From Purshia tridentata (taxonomy: Eukaryota > Streptophyta > Magnoliopsida > Rosales > Rosaceae), in assembly GCA_003254885.1 (NCBI GenBank), contig QANT01000710.1, positions 45,879-109,878 on the forward strand: DNA of 64,000 nucleotides, written 5' to 3'. The notes under the pieces are model-generated. The model was not told the origin of the DNA. It did no database searches and saw nothing but the letters and a program-made list of their open reading frames with translations. Made by a program: the position numbers and the translations under genes. Shown here in pieces: positions 23,101 to 34,300 of the stretch; position 1 is the first letter of the stretch; each line of letters opens with the position of its first letter.

Positions 23101-26100
23101 ATAAATGTCACAAATTTGTAACAAGGAGTGGTTTTAGAATTCATTTTAGCATGGCCACAACTTCATACTGCATTATGTCAAATGGGAAGAGAAAATGCAA
23201 GAACAATAAACAATGAACCTTCCAAGAGTAGAATTTTATGGTATTTTTTGCAAATTGGAAAGCAGTTCTTTTGTAGATTTTCTTCTTGTTATTGAATAAC
23301 AGTTAGAGCTTTATTTCAGTGGCTATTTTTTTTGTAGTGGACAGCATGTCCACGAAACTTGAAATTGTTCTGGCTTCAATAAAGTTGTGCCATATTGATT
23401 CTTTACCTTTTCTTTTGCTAGCACCTCAGATGAAGCATCAGGTGGAACTGAAGGCCAAACTGCTGGCTTAGGCCAGGGTAGCATGCTGAGTGCAGCACTG
23501 TTCAAATGAAAAAGAAATAAAAACTTTAAAATGAGTGAAGAAAAACATATGCAACTTTCTGGTTCAGTAAAGGTAATTGCTTCAATTACATGGTGAAGCT
23601 TTCTAGAATGCTACAACGAGGAGCCAATATGAGAATTCTAAAAGTAGTTTTCATCTTCAAAGATTAAGTCTGTACCTATTGCCAGGACTCCTTTCAATAT
23701 TTGTCCCATGGCCAATTACATACGCAAGCCTCATGAACTGCATAAACATACATTCAAGTTATAGAGCCTATTCTTACAGAAAACTTGAAATTAAAAAGGA
23801 ATCAAAAAATTTATGACCGGCCTGCATAATCACCAAGAAAGATACACAACACTGTCAATGCATTCATTAAAGTGCCAACATTTCCAAAAAAAAAGTCTCT
23901 AATGAATCTAGATTGTCAATTCAATAGTGGTTTCTAGTCAATTGTATCAGTGCACTCCAACAAAGGTGTATCATGGAATAAATAAATAAATAAAACCAAA
24001 TGACATTTAAAGTTCTTCTATTACCTAAGAAACAATAAAAAATATTACCTTAACCCTGCATAGTGAATAAAGATCACCCTGAAGGCGGTAGAACTCCTTT
24101 TCTATATCAGATGCTGCAAGTCCATCCTTATAATGTGAAGCAGTTTCATTAACTAAGGAGATGCAAGCTGTTATTACCCAAACTTCACGCATACAAAAAG
24201 GTAGAATATTCTGAGAAAAACTCCAAAAGGAGAGCAGAAAAGGCAGGAAAAAGAAAAGTTAGAAATGATAATTTCATACTGAAGCTCAATATAAGTATGA
24301 TATTTGGTAAACAAACACTCCAAAGAAAAGTGGGGGAAAAAAATTCAGATACCTCATGAACAGCCAGAGCCTTTGAGAAGCTTATAATGAATGAGTATCC
24401 CCTTAATGCAACCTCAAAGGGGCGATTCAGCTTGAATAAAAGCTACATTTAACCATGTATGTGAGACGCAGTTCAATTTATCGTTTCAGAAAAATAGAAA
24501 GCCAGTGTATTTGTAAACTAGATTCTGAAAAAAAAAAAAAAAAAAGGGCTCTACTTTCCTACTTAGAAAATGAATGCAATGAATTAAATTTCCTATTTGA
24601 AATTTGTACAAGGAAAACCTCTACAGAACATTCCTCAAAGGCATCAGGGACATCATAGTAGGCTAAATGCACAAGGAATTGCAGTTTGAATCAGAAGGAT
24701 GGGGTAACAGTTTACTATAGTAGGCACAATACATTTTACACGAGCTATTAATGAATTCCAGCAACCAAATAAGCAGCATATTTGAAAGTAAGCCACAGTA
24801 GTCAATGCAGTATAACACTAGACTGTTGACAAAGCTAAACAGATAGAATTATATGTAAGTGACACCACTGTCTTTTTAAATTGTTTTTTATACAACTGAT
24901 TTAAGGTCATAGGACCTATGTCAATTTGGGAGGCTTAGGTTTTGGTTTATGCTGTTTTTGCTACAGTGGTGTACTCTGTTCTTTTTGGCCTCATAATATC
25001 CTAGAGCTTGTTTCTACAATTCCTTAGAATAGTGGATTTTGTCCGCTGCATTGTACTATGTACTATTTTTATCTTATTAAAAAAAAAAAAATTTAAGCTC
25101 ATAGGACTGACTCAGTCTGGCATACCTTTGCTTGACAGGCAAACAGATACTGTCTAAATTCAAATTCCCTGAATGAGTCATCTTGAACAATCTGTGTCAA
25201 TGGTTTGTTTACAGAATTAAGCAATGCTGCCTGATCATCACCATGGTCAACTCCCCCAAAGTCCTTCCGTTTTCCAGTCATATCAACTGCATTAGATGAA
25301 AAATATTCATTTTGATCTCTTATATAACACACACAAGAAAAAAAAAGAAAAAAGCCCTTTAGAGGTCTAAATCTCTCCATTTAAAAAGCACCAAATTTAT
25401 GATAGAATGATGAATCTCGAGTTTTATTTTCCTTTGGAACAGGTATAGGAATATATACATACGCACACAAATAGCCATGGCCCATGGTCTCGTACTCACC
25501 GATGAACATGAAAATTCCTGCTCACAAATCATTGGATCAAAATCAAATGGATGATGTTTATTCAAAAATGTCGAGATTTGAATATTAGTCCTTTGATTTT
25601 GAGCCAATGAATAATGGACATGAATTTGTGCTCCCTAGAGAATAGGAGATCAAAATTTTGCATGTACAACATGCTACCTTTGACGAGATATAAACAACTT
25701 CAAAACTGCCAAAATTTTGACAGAGAGTGTGTCCGAACAAAAATTAAGACATGAAGAGAAGTATCAGAAAACCAACCTTAACCTAAAGGAGATCAAATCT
25801 TGAACTAATAGAATGAGATGTATGAATGACTTAATATAAGAAGAAGAATTACAATTACAACAGTGGTTGCTCATATTTAGTTATTTACATTACAAGGACA
25901 CCCCAATACATGAAGACTGTCATACCTTCAAAAAGTAAGCTTAAAAGATAAACATACTAGTCAACTATTCAGTCAAAATCCATTAATATATCACTAATAT
26001 ACTTGCAGGGTCAAGTATACTTAAAAAATTAGATAAATAATAGTTGCAAAGATCCCCAATACATGTACTTGAAGGTGACATTTTCAGTTCCATGTAAGGA

Positions 26101-29100
26101 TAGTACTTTCATTGGGATATGTAGAAAGCAGAACATATATCTCAACACCAAAAGTGGTAAATAAGATAAATGCATTATGCACCTGTTTCCAAATAACAAA
26201 TTTCTAGCTCGTCATATTCCCGTAACGAATCTTCATGAAGATGAGCCATCTCAAACATAAAAGCCAAGCTTTCCTGAGAACAGAAGCAATTGTAGTAAGA
26301 AGCCAGAATGTAGAAGCTGATGAATAACTGGAGTTGTATGGATTTTGGAGAGACAAAAGCTTGTGGGACATACGCATTATAATCGTCTAAAGTAGGATTT
26401 AAATGTACTTTTATAACATAAGTCAAAAACAAGAAAAGTTCTTCACTAAGCTCTTCAATACAATTGATTTATGCATGAGAGAAGAAATTATATTATTGAA
26501 TCAAAAATCAGTGAAATCCTCTTTGCAGCCAATGCATACTTAATCAAGTTCTTCCCATCCTAAAATTGAGATCAATGGAACAACCTTCAAGATAAAAAAA
26601 TTGCAGAAGTTCCAAACTGGCATGAAGCGTTGTTCACTGAGCTTGCGTATTTCATCCTCATAAAACTGTACACGCCTATCCAATGTATTTCTGATGCACT
26701 CCATTATCTTGGATTCCAAGTCTTCCCAAAAGTTTGCTTCAGGGAAATATAAATCGAATTTGCAGCACCTGAGAAAACCATTTGTTGATAAAATAAAATG
26801 ATATTATGGAAAATAAATAAAAATTTTTGAAAATAATATTCTCCTTTATAGGAGTGCTGTACGAAATCATAACATTTACAGTTATATTTGATGGCATCAT
26901 ATATTATGTAATATTAATATAGATATCATTTAGTAGTTATATATAACATATATCAATAGTACATGAAGATATCTACTTCATAAACACAACTAAAAGAAAT
27001 ATTATCATAAGATTATGTAATATAATCAAAAATACTGAGCAGAAAATTTGAAAAACACTAGAGAGAGCGATTTCATAATTAATCTACTAACTAGATACCA
27101 TATGCAAATTATTAGAGAAAAAAAAAAAAAAAGGAATTGAATTGCAAAGAAAAATTCCATACATATAGGTATGCTTAAAACCCAACCCAACCCAACCCAA
27201 TTATGTTATTATGCTGGTACGGTGGTCGAATATACAATACTATTTAAGAAGAATGAGATGGTTGCCAAGTTCATCTCACAACAATCATTGAGGCAAGAGG
27301 TGATATTAATATCAACGTTGTGGTCAAATTTTTCTTTTCTTACAAAGAAAATTCCCAATATCGCATGTTGGCTTGGTTAACAACAAAGCAGTTATGTAAC
27401 AGTTGAGCATTGTCAAAATATTGACAAATCTATAGGTGATTTTAAATTATACTAATTTGTTACACAAAACAACAGATACAGTCCAAGTAGTTCCTGTAAT
27501 TCTGGGGTAGAATGAGGTCTTGCATTTTTGTTTATCAACCTAGCCTCAAGCTAACTTCTGCAGGCTTCTGCATATTATCACTGCCATAACTAAGTTGGTC
27601 CAGCCTCTTTTTGGGAACTGTAGAGCCATTTTAAAAACAATCGCTCTGGAACACCTTCAAATAGAGGAGTAAAACTAGGAAAAGCTTAACGTGAATAAAT
27701 CTAGGTATCATACACAAAAGTGATAATTTGAATATGAAACAGTCACAGTACTTAATTTTCAACGCCACTCAATCCATCAATCAAAACAAGAAAACACATT
27801 TGATTTATAAAGCAGTAAGCTCACCTTTCTCTCTTCTTGGAGCTGAAATCAACTTCAAGTTTGGCATATACTTTATTTGCCAATTTGGTGGCATGTTCAT
27901 TATTCGGGTGAGCCTTGGATACAAAAACAATGAACCATTCCCGTTCATCATTTTGGACAATTAATTTTAGGCGCGGTTTAAGGATGGTCTTGAACTCATC
28001 AAGATCCTAATAAATTGAAGAAAAAAAGAGTGTCACTGAACTATTATATTGGCAACAGCACAATCAAACAGAAAAACTTGAGAGAATTTCCATCCACAAA
28101 AGAAATGCAAGTATATCAAATCTGCAGAAGACTATAGACACATGAAATTGAGCATTATTTTTTTTGTTGGTTCGTTTAGTTTTCCGGCTCAAGCTGACCA
28201 CAGTAAAGTTTTAGCAAAATGTAGAGATCAGTTGTTTTTCACATTCACTAACTTCATAATTCACACCCAGGCCAGGGTCCCTTTTCCATCAGGTCCAGAT
28301 AGGAACATCTACTCAGATTCTTAGCACGTGCAATGGGTGAGGGTGAGACTGGGAACATATACAAATGGATACCATATGTGTTTCTATAGCGAAAATGGAA
28401 GGGGAATGAGAGAGATAAGTTTTGAGTGCCAACATGATGAGGCTTAATCAACATAAATGCTTAGCATTTGCAATGGGTTGCAATTACTGTTCAATAACTC
28501 TTGATTAGCTCACAAAGAAAACAGATCACGGTTTAGATTTGTGATCCATTATTCAATTCTCAGTATAGAAATATTGATAGATATATGTGGTAATAAATTT
28601 AAATCCCCTGAAATTACACTAATTTTTTTCCTACACTTTCCATCAAAACCACTGCCATCACAGTTACACTACCCCAGCATTAGTTAGCAGGCTATGGGTG
28701 ATTACTATCGTAAACTAAGATAAAAGTGTAGTCGACATTTTGTATATATGATTGCCAAACACGGTTCTCTTAATAATATTATGCATACCATCCACTGGAT
28801 AGAAATAATTACACAGGATACACGAGGTGAAGGGGATTGCATCTTACCTCACAGGTGACGAGGACTGCGGTTGCATATGGCTCCCGAAACCAAAACAATG
28901 ATTGCTCCTGTGGGAAGCGGCTACGAAGTCTTGAATCTGTTGTTAATATGAACTCAGCAGGAAAATTCTCCACAAACACAGGATTACGAGTCTTGTTGTT
29001 TAAACAAGCTCTTTTGAATGGCAAGTGGTCCTCAAATCCCTTCTTGACAATAGGCCACAAATCACTCACATCTTCAACTGAAAAGGTGTTCATAGTTAAA

Positions 29101-29621
29101 CTGTTAGATGAGAACATGAAACGAGGACAATGACACATACCATTACTGCACAAACACGTATAGCTGCTTGTTTCACTTGTCGTAAATTCAATACACACTA
29201 AGAGCATGATGACTGCAATATTAGCAGAAACTGACAAGCGATCAATGGTCCTTAGGCATCATTCTAAAAATACTGGGCAAAATGCATTTGCTGCACCACT
29301 TTAATTGTTTTTCCAATACTCGAATAAATATGAACTTTTGCTTCTACTACCAAATGGCCCAAATTAACACCCGTAATTACTTATATAGCACAATCTGAAA
29401 GAGGTCACTAGCAATCATGAAGATCAGTAGCTCCAAATGCGGAAAATCATTAACAAAAACTCAACAAGAGCATTAAGCTCGAATTTAAAATTACAAAAAA
29501 AAAACAAACAAAAAGCCGAACAATGAATGAGATTGTAGAATTGTGAGATTGATTTACCTGCAATCACGAGATGATTGAGGGAGTTCTTGATCGTCTGGAA
29601 CTGAGCGAGATAGTTCGCCAT
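17171..29621 (-). CDS. TRS130: TRAPPII-specific subunit TRS130 (TRAPPC10-like)
   Basis: This subunit defines the TRAPPII tethering complex, which acts with RAB-A GTPases at the trans-Golgi and cell plate in secretion and cytokinesis. I joined 21 exons in frame to 1258 codons, about the Arabidopsis TRS130 length as I remember it: 29558-29621, 28848-29077, 27825-28006, 26585-26768, 26183-26273, 25126-25286, 24353-24442, 24049-24210, 23676-23737, 23407-23497, 22507-22670, 22138-22351, 21134-21679, 20820-21032, 20232-20625, 20024-20114, 19820-19904, 18910-19099, 18348-18640, 17477-17570, 17171-17346. Recognisable segments are MANYLAQFQTIKNSLN, RSRFPQEQSLFWFREPYA, FREFEFRQYLFACQ, MLPWPKPAVWPS, RSHSFSKGG and, in the TRAPPC10 C-terminal region, PLVAGYVRPPQLGL. 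All junctions are GT-AG except the donor after 20024, which reads AG|GC. Introns carry a LINE fragment and a poly(A) micro-insertion. Confidence 0.96.
19683..19742 (+). mobile_element. Poly(A) micro-insertion in a TRS130 intron, perfect 18-bp direct repeats
   Basis: AAGTATGAGAACTAACCC occurs at 19683-19700 and again, identical, at 19725-19742. The 24 bases between are CTTGGCC followed by an A-run with one G. It lies between the exons at 19820-19904 and 18910-19099 and does not touch a splice site. This is the clearest example of the micro-insertion class described in the findings. Confidence 0.65.
21737..21761. repeat. GA microsatellite in a TRS130 intron
   Basis: A short (GA)n run lies in the intron upstream of the 546-base exon, near but outside its acceptor. 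It is a simple-sequence repeat with no evident function. Confidence 0.6.
24899..25107 (+). mobile_element. LINE-type retroposon fragment in a TRS130 intron
   Basis: A 17-base duplication, ATTTAAGGTCATAGGAC (24899-24915) and ATTTAAGCTCATAGGAC (25091-25107), differs at one base. It encloses about 175 bases that end in TTATTAAAAAAAAAAAA. T/G-rich 3'-UTR-like sequence plus poly(A) and a long TSD fit a 5'-truncated non-LTR element. It is antisense to TRS130 and its right TSD ends 18 bases from the donor of the exon ending at 25126. There is no coding capacity. Confidence 0.7.
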
Positions 29622-30145
29622 GTTCGACCTCGATCTATACGAAGCATATGCAATTTTTCATGATAAATGTAGAGCGATAAAGAGATCTATTCGTACACAT
29701 ACATACGTGTGTATGTAATTATGTATATAGTAGAGAGGGAGAGGGAAGGAGAGAGCTTGAGTGAGGTGGTTGTTGTAACTGTGTCTCTGGTTTGCTCTCA
29801 CTGTCTTGTGGGATCGACTAATATCATGTCAATTTTTATTTTTATTTTTTTGCTTCGGAGTTTGAAGGTTGGGTTCAATTTGGTACGGTCCGGAGATCTA
29901 GTGCTTCGCGATGCATCACGCTTTATCATTCGGACCATTGAATCTCACCATCTGCCTGGCCTGTGTGGTCTGGTTTTGGGTATGTGGTTAACAAGTAATT
30001 TTGATTGCAATATCGTTATATTGTATAAACAAACTGTATTATTAATCCCCGTATTATAATATGGGTGACTAGTCCATGTGTACTCAAAATTATGTAAGCA
30101 ACCATCACTATCAGTATAAATGAAGTAGTGACACGATTATGGATG

Positions 30146-30236
30146 TTTTTTTTTTATTACAGAAAAAGAGAGGATTCAAACTCATTTGTGTAGGAATAGT
30201 TTTTATCTTCAACTAATTAGACCAACTCCAATTCAC
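30146..30236 (-). mobile_element. tRNA-derived SINE-like copy B
   Basis: On the minus strand this has TGGTCTAATTAG (A-box-like), GAGTTTGAATCC (B-box-like) and a tail reading GTAATAAAAAAAAAA. It aligns along its length with copy A at 7412-7499. It is more diverged from the tRNA consensus than copy A but has the better poly(A) tail. Confidence 0.5.
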
Positions 30237-30779
30237 TATGATCATGTATTCTAAATTAAACTTTACTCAAATTGAATTGAAAAAGATCAAATCTTGTTTC
30301 ATATAAATAATAGACAAAATGTGTGGGGATACAACATAATCATTTCAATTCTTAATGAAAGTTTTCATTTTAGCAAAATTGACATATTTACCTTGCTAAA
30401 TGGGTTAACCAATCCAAGATAATGACAATGAAAACACTCCCCTAGTCTTTGAATTGAGGTGGTAGTTTCATGTTGAATTTTGAGTATAATTATTGTAAAT
30501 GTCATATTTGGAGTCTATTTAAATTTTTCCCATACAATGTTTGATGTGACTTTATATGTTATGCTTGATAGATATCTTATAATATGATATTAGTATCATG
30601 ATTAGCTTAGTTTATGTATCAACTTAAGTTCATCCATATTAATAGAAGCCCTCTAATAATAGAGGGCTCTCTACTTCTTTGAAACTCCTTAATTATTTTT
30701 ATTTTTCTCTAGAGCCTATGACCTGTCATATGTCTCTCTCCATTATACATTGTAATATTCATCATTTATAGGAAACTCC

Positions 30780-30837
30780 AAAACAGAACTATTTGTTTGT
30801 ATTGGCCAAAAAAAAAAAACAGAACTATGTGTTTGTA
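30780..30837 (+). mobile_element. Poly(A) micro-insertion (TTGGCC-A8) with 22-bp direct repeats
   Basis: A 22-base segment containing CAGAACTAT at 30780-30801 recurs at 30816-30837 with one mismatch. The 14 bases between are TTGGCC plus A. The GGCC-poly(A) junction is the same as at 10072 and 19683. Confidence 0.6.
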
Positions 30838-31122
30838 GTCCGATCAAGTCAATTGAGTGAACCATGTTATATGTTTGTGTGATTGTTATTTGTTTGAATG
30901 CATCCCTTGAGTGCTGAACCAATTTTTGAGCATCAACAAAAGTTATTAGACAAAGGAACCTTTTTTCTTTGACCATTAGAAAATGGAACTTAAATTTACC
31001 AAGTTGCCAAGTATGTGACACCTCACTCCTAATTCCTATGTATTGTATTCGGGGCATTTTTGGAAACTTTCCATCTACAACCATACAAAACCCATCTAAA
31101 AATTCCAGATAGGCTTTAACGG

Positions 31123-31371
31123 ATGAGGCGCGCCAAAACCTCTCTGCAACTACCAACTTCCAGCTCCAGTAGTCATGGCGTTCCCTTTATCCTCCGCCAT
31201 CATCTCTCACAAGCTCTCTCACAATGTCTGCATCGCTCCCTCTATTATTCGGAGGCAAAATCTCAAGCCAACCCATTTCGTATTTTGCTTCAATCGGAAA
31301 GACCCAGAAAGATCAGGCCGCTCCCGAGTTCATTGCATGCTCAAGAAGAATCACCCAGAGGTTGGTTTTGA
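31123..31371 (+). other. Upstream ORF overlapping the CYP37 start
   Basis: An ATG at 31123 opens an 82-codon frame, in another phase, that runs through the CYP37 start codon (31175) and beyond the first exon. It matches no family. If the transcript starts upstream of 31123, ribosomes would meet it first; if transcription starts later, it is irrelevant. Confidence 0.3.
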
Positions 31372-34300
31372 TCCTAGTCATATACTTGACCTCTTGCAAT
31401 TATATAGCTTGTGGGGTTTCTGTAAAAGCTCTGGTATTGTTGTGATTGCAGCCCCACTTGTGAGTCCCATGTGAAACCTACAAAGGTTGGAAGCATTATG
31501 GTAGTTGCAGAACCAAAATACATAAATATATATATTCTTTCCTGCAGCTTCTTACTTTTGTTCCATCATATTTACTTTCTTTATCTGATGACGAGAGATG
31601 GTGGTGACTTCAATAGTCATGGTGAAGAACACAATGTAGTAAACTATAATGTGGTACTAAAGAACCCTGATTTCTTTTTACTGGAGTAACATGTTATACA
31701 GTTATTAAGTTTAAATGGTTTTCTGTCCATTATTTAATTATTGTATGTTAAAAAGTTAGTGGTATTCTGTTACAATGCAGCTCCGTTATTCACTTTTTTT
31801 CAGTGGCTTAAGACTTTTAAATTCTTGTCATGTTAACATATGAAATTATTGCTCTTTGTGAGGTCTTTCTTTTCTTGACATGGGTTTTCAGTCACGCAGG
31901 AACTCGAAGACCAGTGTAGCACTCTTAGCAATTCCTACATGTCAACTTATGGACATAAAAAGAAACTTGAGAGTCTAATTGCTGCAATCCTTGTGTTTTT
32001 CCAAATATCTTCTCCACTTCCCTTGGTTAGTTGGGACTTTTTGCCTATATCGCCTGCAAATGCTGTTCTTTATTCTCCAGACACCAAGGTTCCCAGAACA
32101 GGAGAACTGGCTTTAAGGAGGGCTATCCCTGCAAACGCAAACATGAAGGCCATGCAGGTTATTATCGTTTATTGATTTTAACACATGCTCTCTTAACTTT
32201 GACATTAATCAGTTGGAGACCATCCTGCTTCCATTTCTAGGATTCTCTAGAGGAGATTTTGTACTTGCTAAGAATTCCACAGAGAAAGCCTTATGGAACC
32301 ATGGAGGGAAATGTGAAGAAAGCTCTAAAGGTATCTACAGCTTATTTGTTTGGTTAAAAAAATCATGGCACTCATATGATGCTTTAAAATGGGAAGCAAC
32401 TGTTAATCAAGGATTGGTGCTGTTCGATTATTCAAATACAGTTTATTATGATAGATTAGATTTATTCTATTGGCATTTTCTGAGATCTCAAATTTGGTGT
32501 TATTAATTTAAGAGAGTTTCCCCTGCATTTTAGTCATGGTTTCTCTCTTATTTTACGGAGTATTCATATCTTGAGATGCCAGGCCCCCCAAGGGCCCAGA
32601 CATGGCACCTGGCAGCAAATTCTGTATCATCTGATGTGCCCACTTTTCCATATTGATTGTAATTGTGGAGAGTAGAGACCATTAAAATGTAGAAACCACA
32701 TTCTCTTTTCAGTAATTCTAATCCGCAAGTTATAAGTTGAATTTTTTTAATAGGTGCCATGGCATCGTCTGATGTGCCCTCTTTTCCATCATGTATCTCC
32801 TCTGAGATATATGGTTATCTATTCCTATACATTAATCATATTCTTACAATTACATGTATGCTACATAGGCTAATTTCTTAGTTCTTTTTCCTTACCTTAG
32901 ATAGCAACAGATGAAAAGGATTCAATTTTTGCAAGTATACCAACAGACTTACAGGAGAGGGGTTCCGCATTATATGCATCTCTTATTGATGGAAAGGTAT
33001 GTGAAGGTCCCTTAGAAGAAAGAAACTCATGAGAAGGCAGTTATCATATTATCATCTTTTTTTACGTCTCATGGCATGTATGATATCTGACTAAAAGAAG
33101 AGAAGGAAAAAAAAAACATTGATTTATTGTTGAGTGTTTCATAGTTCACTTTTACACATTTTTTTTTTATTCTTTGAGGTCAATTTTCACTTGACTATTT
33201 TTTTTTCTCATGATTTACAGTCATTTTTAGGGAATTGGCCAGAACGTCAAAATTCTATTATCGGGCTAAAAGTTTTTTCTAAAAAACAGAAAACTTGCTT
33301 ACAATGCTCTAACTATAATATATATTTATTGCTCTCTGTATCCTCGCTTCCCATAACAAACTATGGAGAAGAAAAGAAACAGGAGTGAATGCATGGTTCT
33401 GCATGTTACTTGACATAATTATGACAACTCGATTATTATGGCACACTGCAGAAACTATAAGAATGTTATTGAATTTCTCTTAGTTTAGAATGGATTGCAA
33501 GCTCTTCTTGGAAGTATAAAGGATAAGGATGCAGATAAAGTATCTGTAGGCCTCGCATCTTCACTGGATACCATTGCTGAGCTGGAGTTATTACAGGTAA
33601 CTACTACCAATCAATAGCATTAGATGCCTCATTGATACTAGATAACTAGATATATCTGAATCAACATATTGATGCCTCATCAAAAGCATAGCATGATTCG
33701 AGATATAATTCCTAAGAGCTATTGCTTCAGTCATGCTATTTGGAAACCTGCAATTTTTTATTATTATTTTTCCTTGTGTCACATATAGGAGCTAGTTATA
33801 ATATTAGGATAAAATGACATGTCTAAGATCACAACTTGATTTTTTTCCAACAGGCTCCAGGCTTGTCATTTTTGTTGCCTGAGCAATACACGAGATACCC
33901 AAGGTCAGTCTTGTCTCAATTGGTTTTTTTTATTTTATTTTTTTATGAATGATGTCTCTTTCTCTGTTTGGGGAATGAAATTTAATTCATCTTACCAAAA
34001 ACAAAAAATGAAATTTCATTCAATTGAAAATTCAAAACTTAAATGTTTTTAGCCTTTGTCAATTCACATTTTTTTTTTTTGGACTAAGCAATTCACATAG
34101 TTCTTTACCAAACACATGTAGGTGTATAATTTATTTTTAAATACATTTGCCATCATGAAAATCATTTTGAAATTCTTTAATCTGAAAACTTTGGTTTTGT
34201 AAGGTTCTATTTACTTTTCTCTTGTAGCTGATTAGGAGTGATTACTAAGACAAATAAATTCATGATCTTTTGAAGCGGGTTCTTTTCAGCTGGTTGTTTC

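Larger units (their letters stand above)
29622..31174. other. Divergent promoter region between TRS130 and CYP37
   Basis: The two genes are transcribed away from each other across 1.55 kb. A purine-rich GAGAGG stretch at 29730-29765 lies in the TRS130 leader/promoter side. The region also holds SINE copy B (30146-30236) and a micro-insertion (30780-30837). No further gene was seen. Confidence 0.6.

Noticed and set aside
32600-32800. Two similar segments containing TCTGATGTGCCC in a CYP37 intron
   Set aside because: The similarity covers only about 30 bases and has no mobile-element hallmarks.
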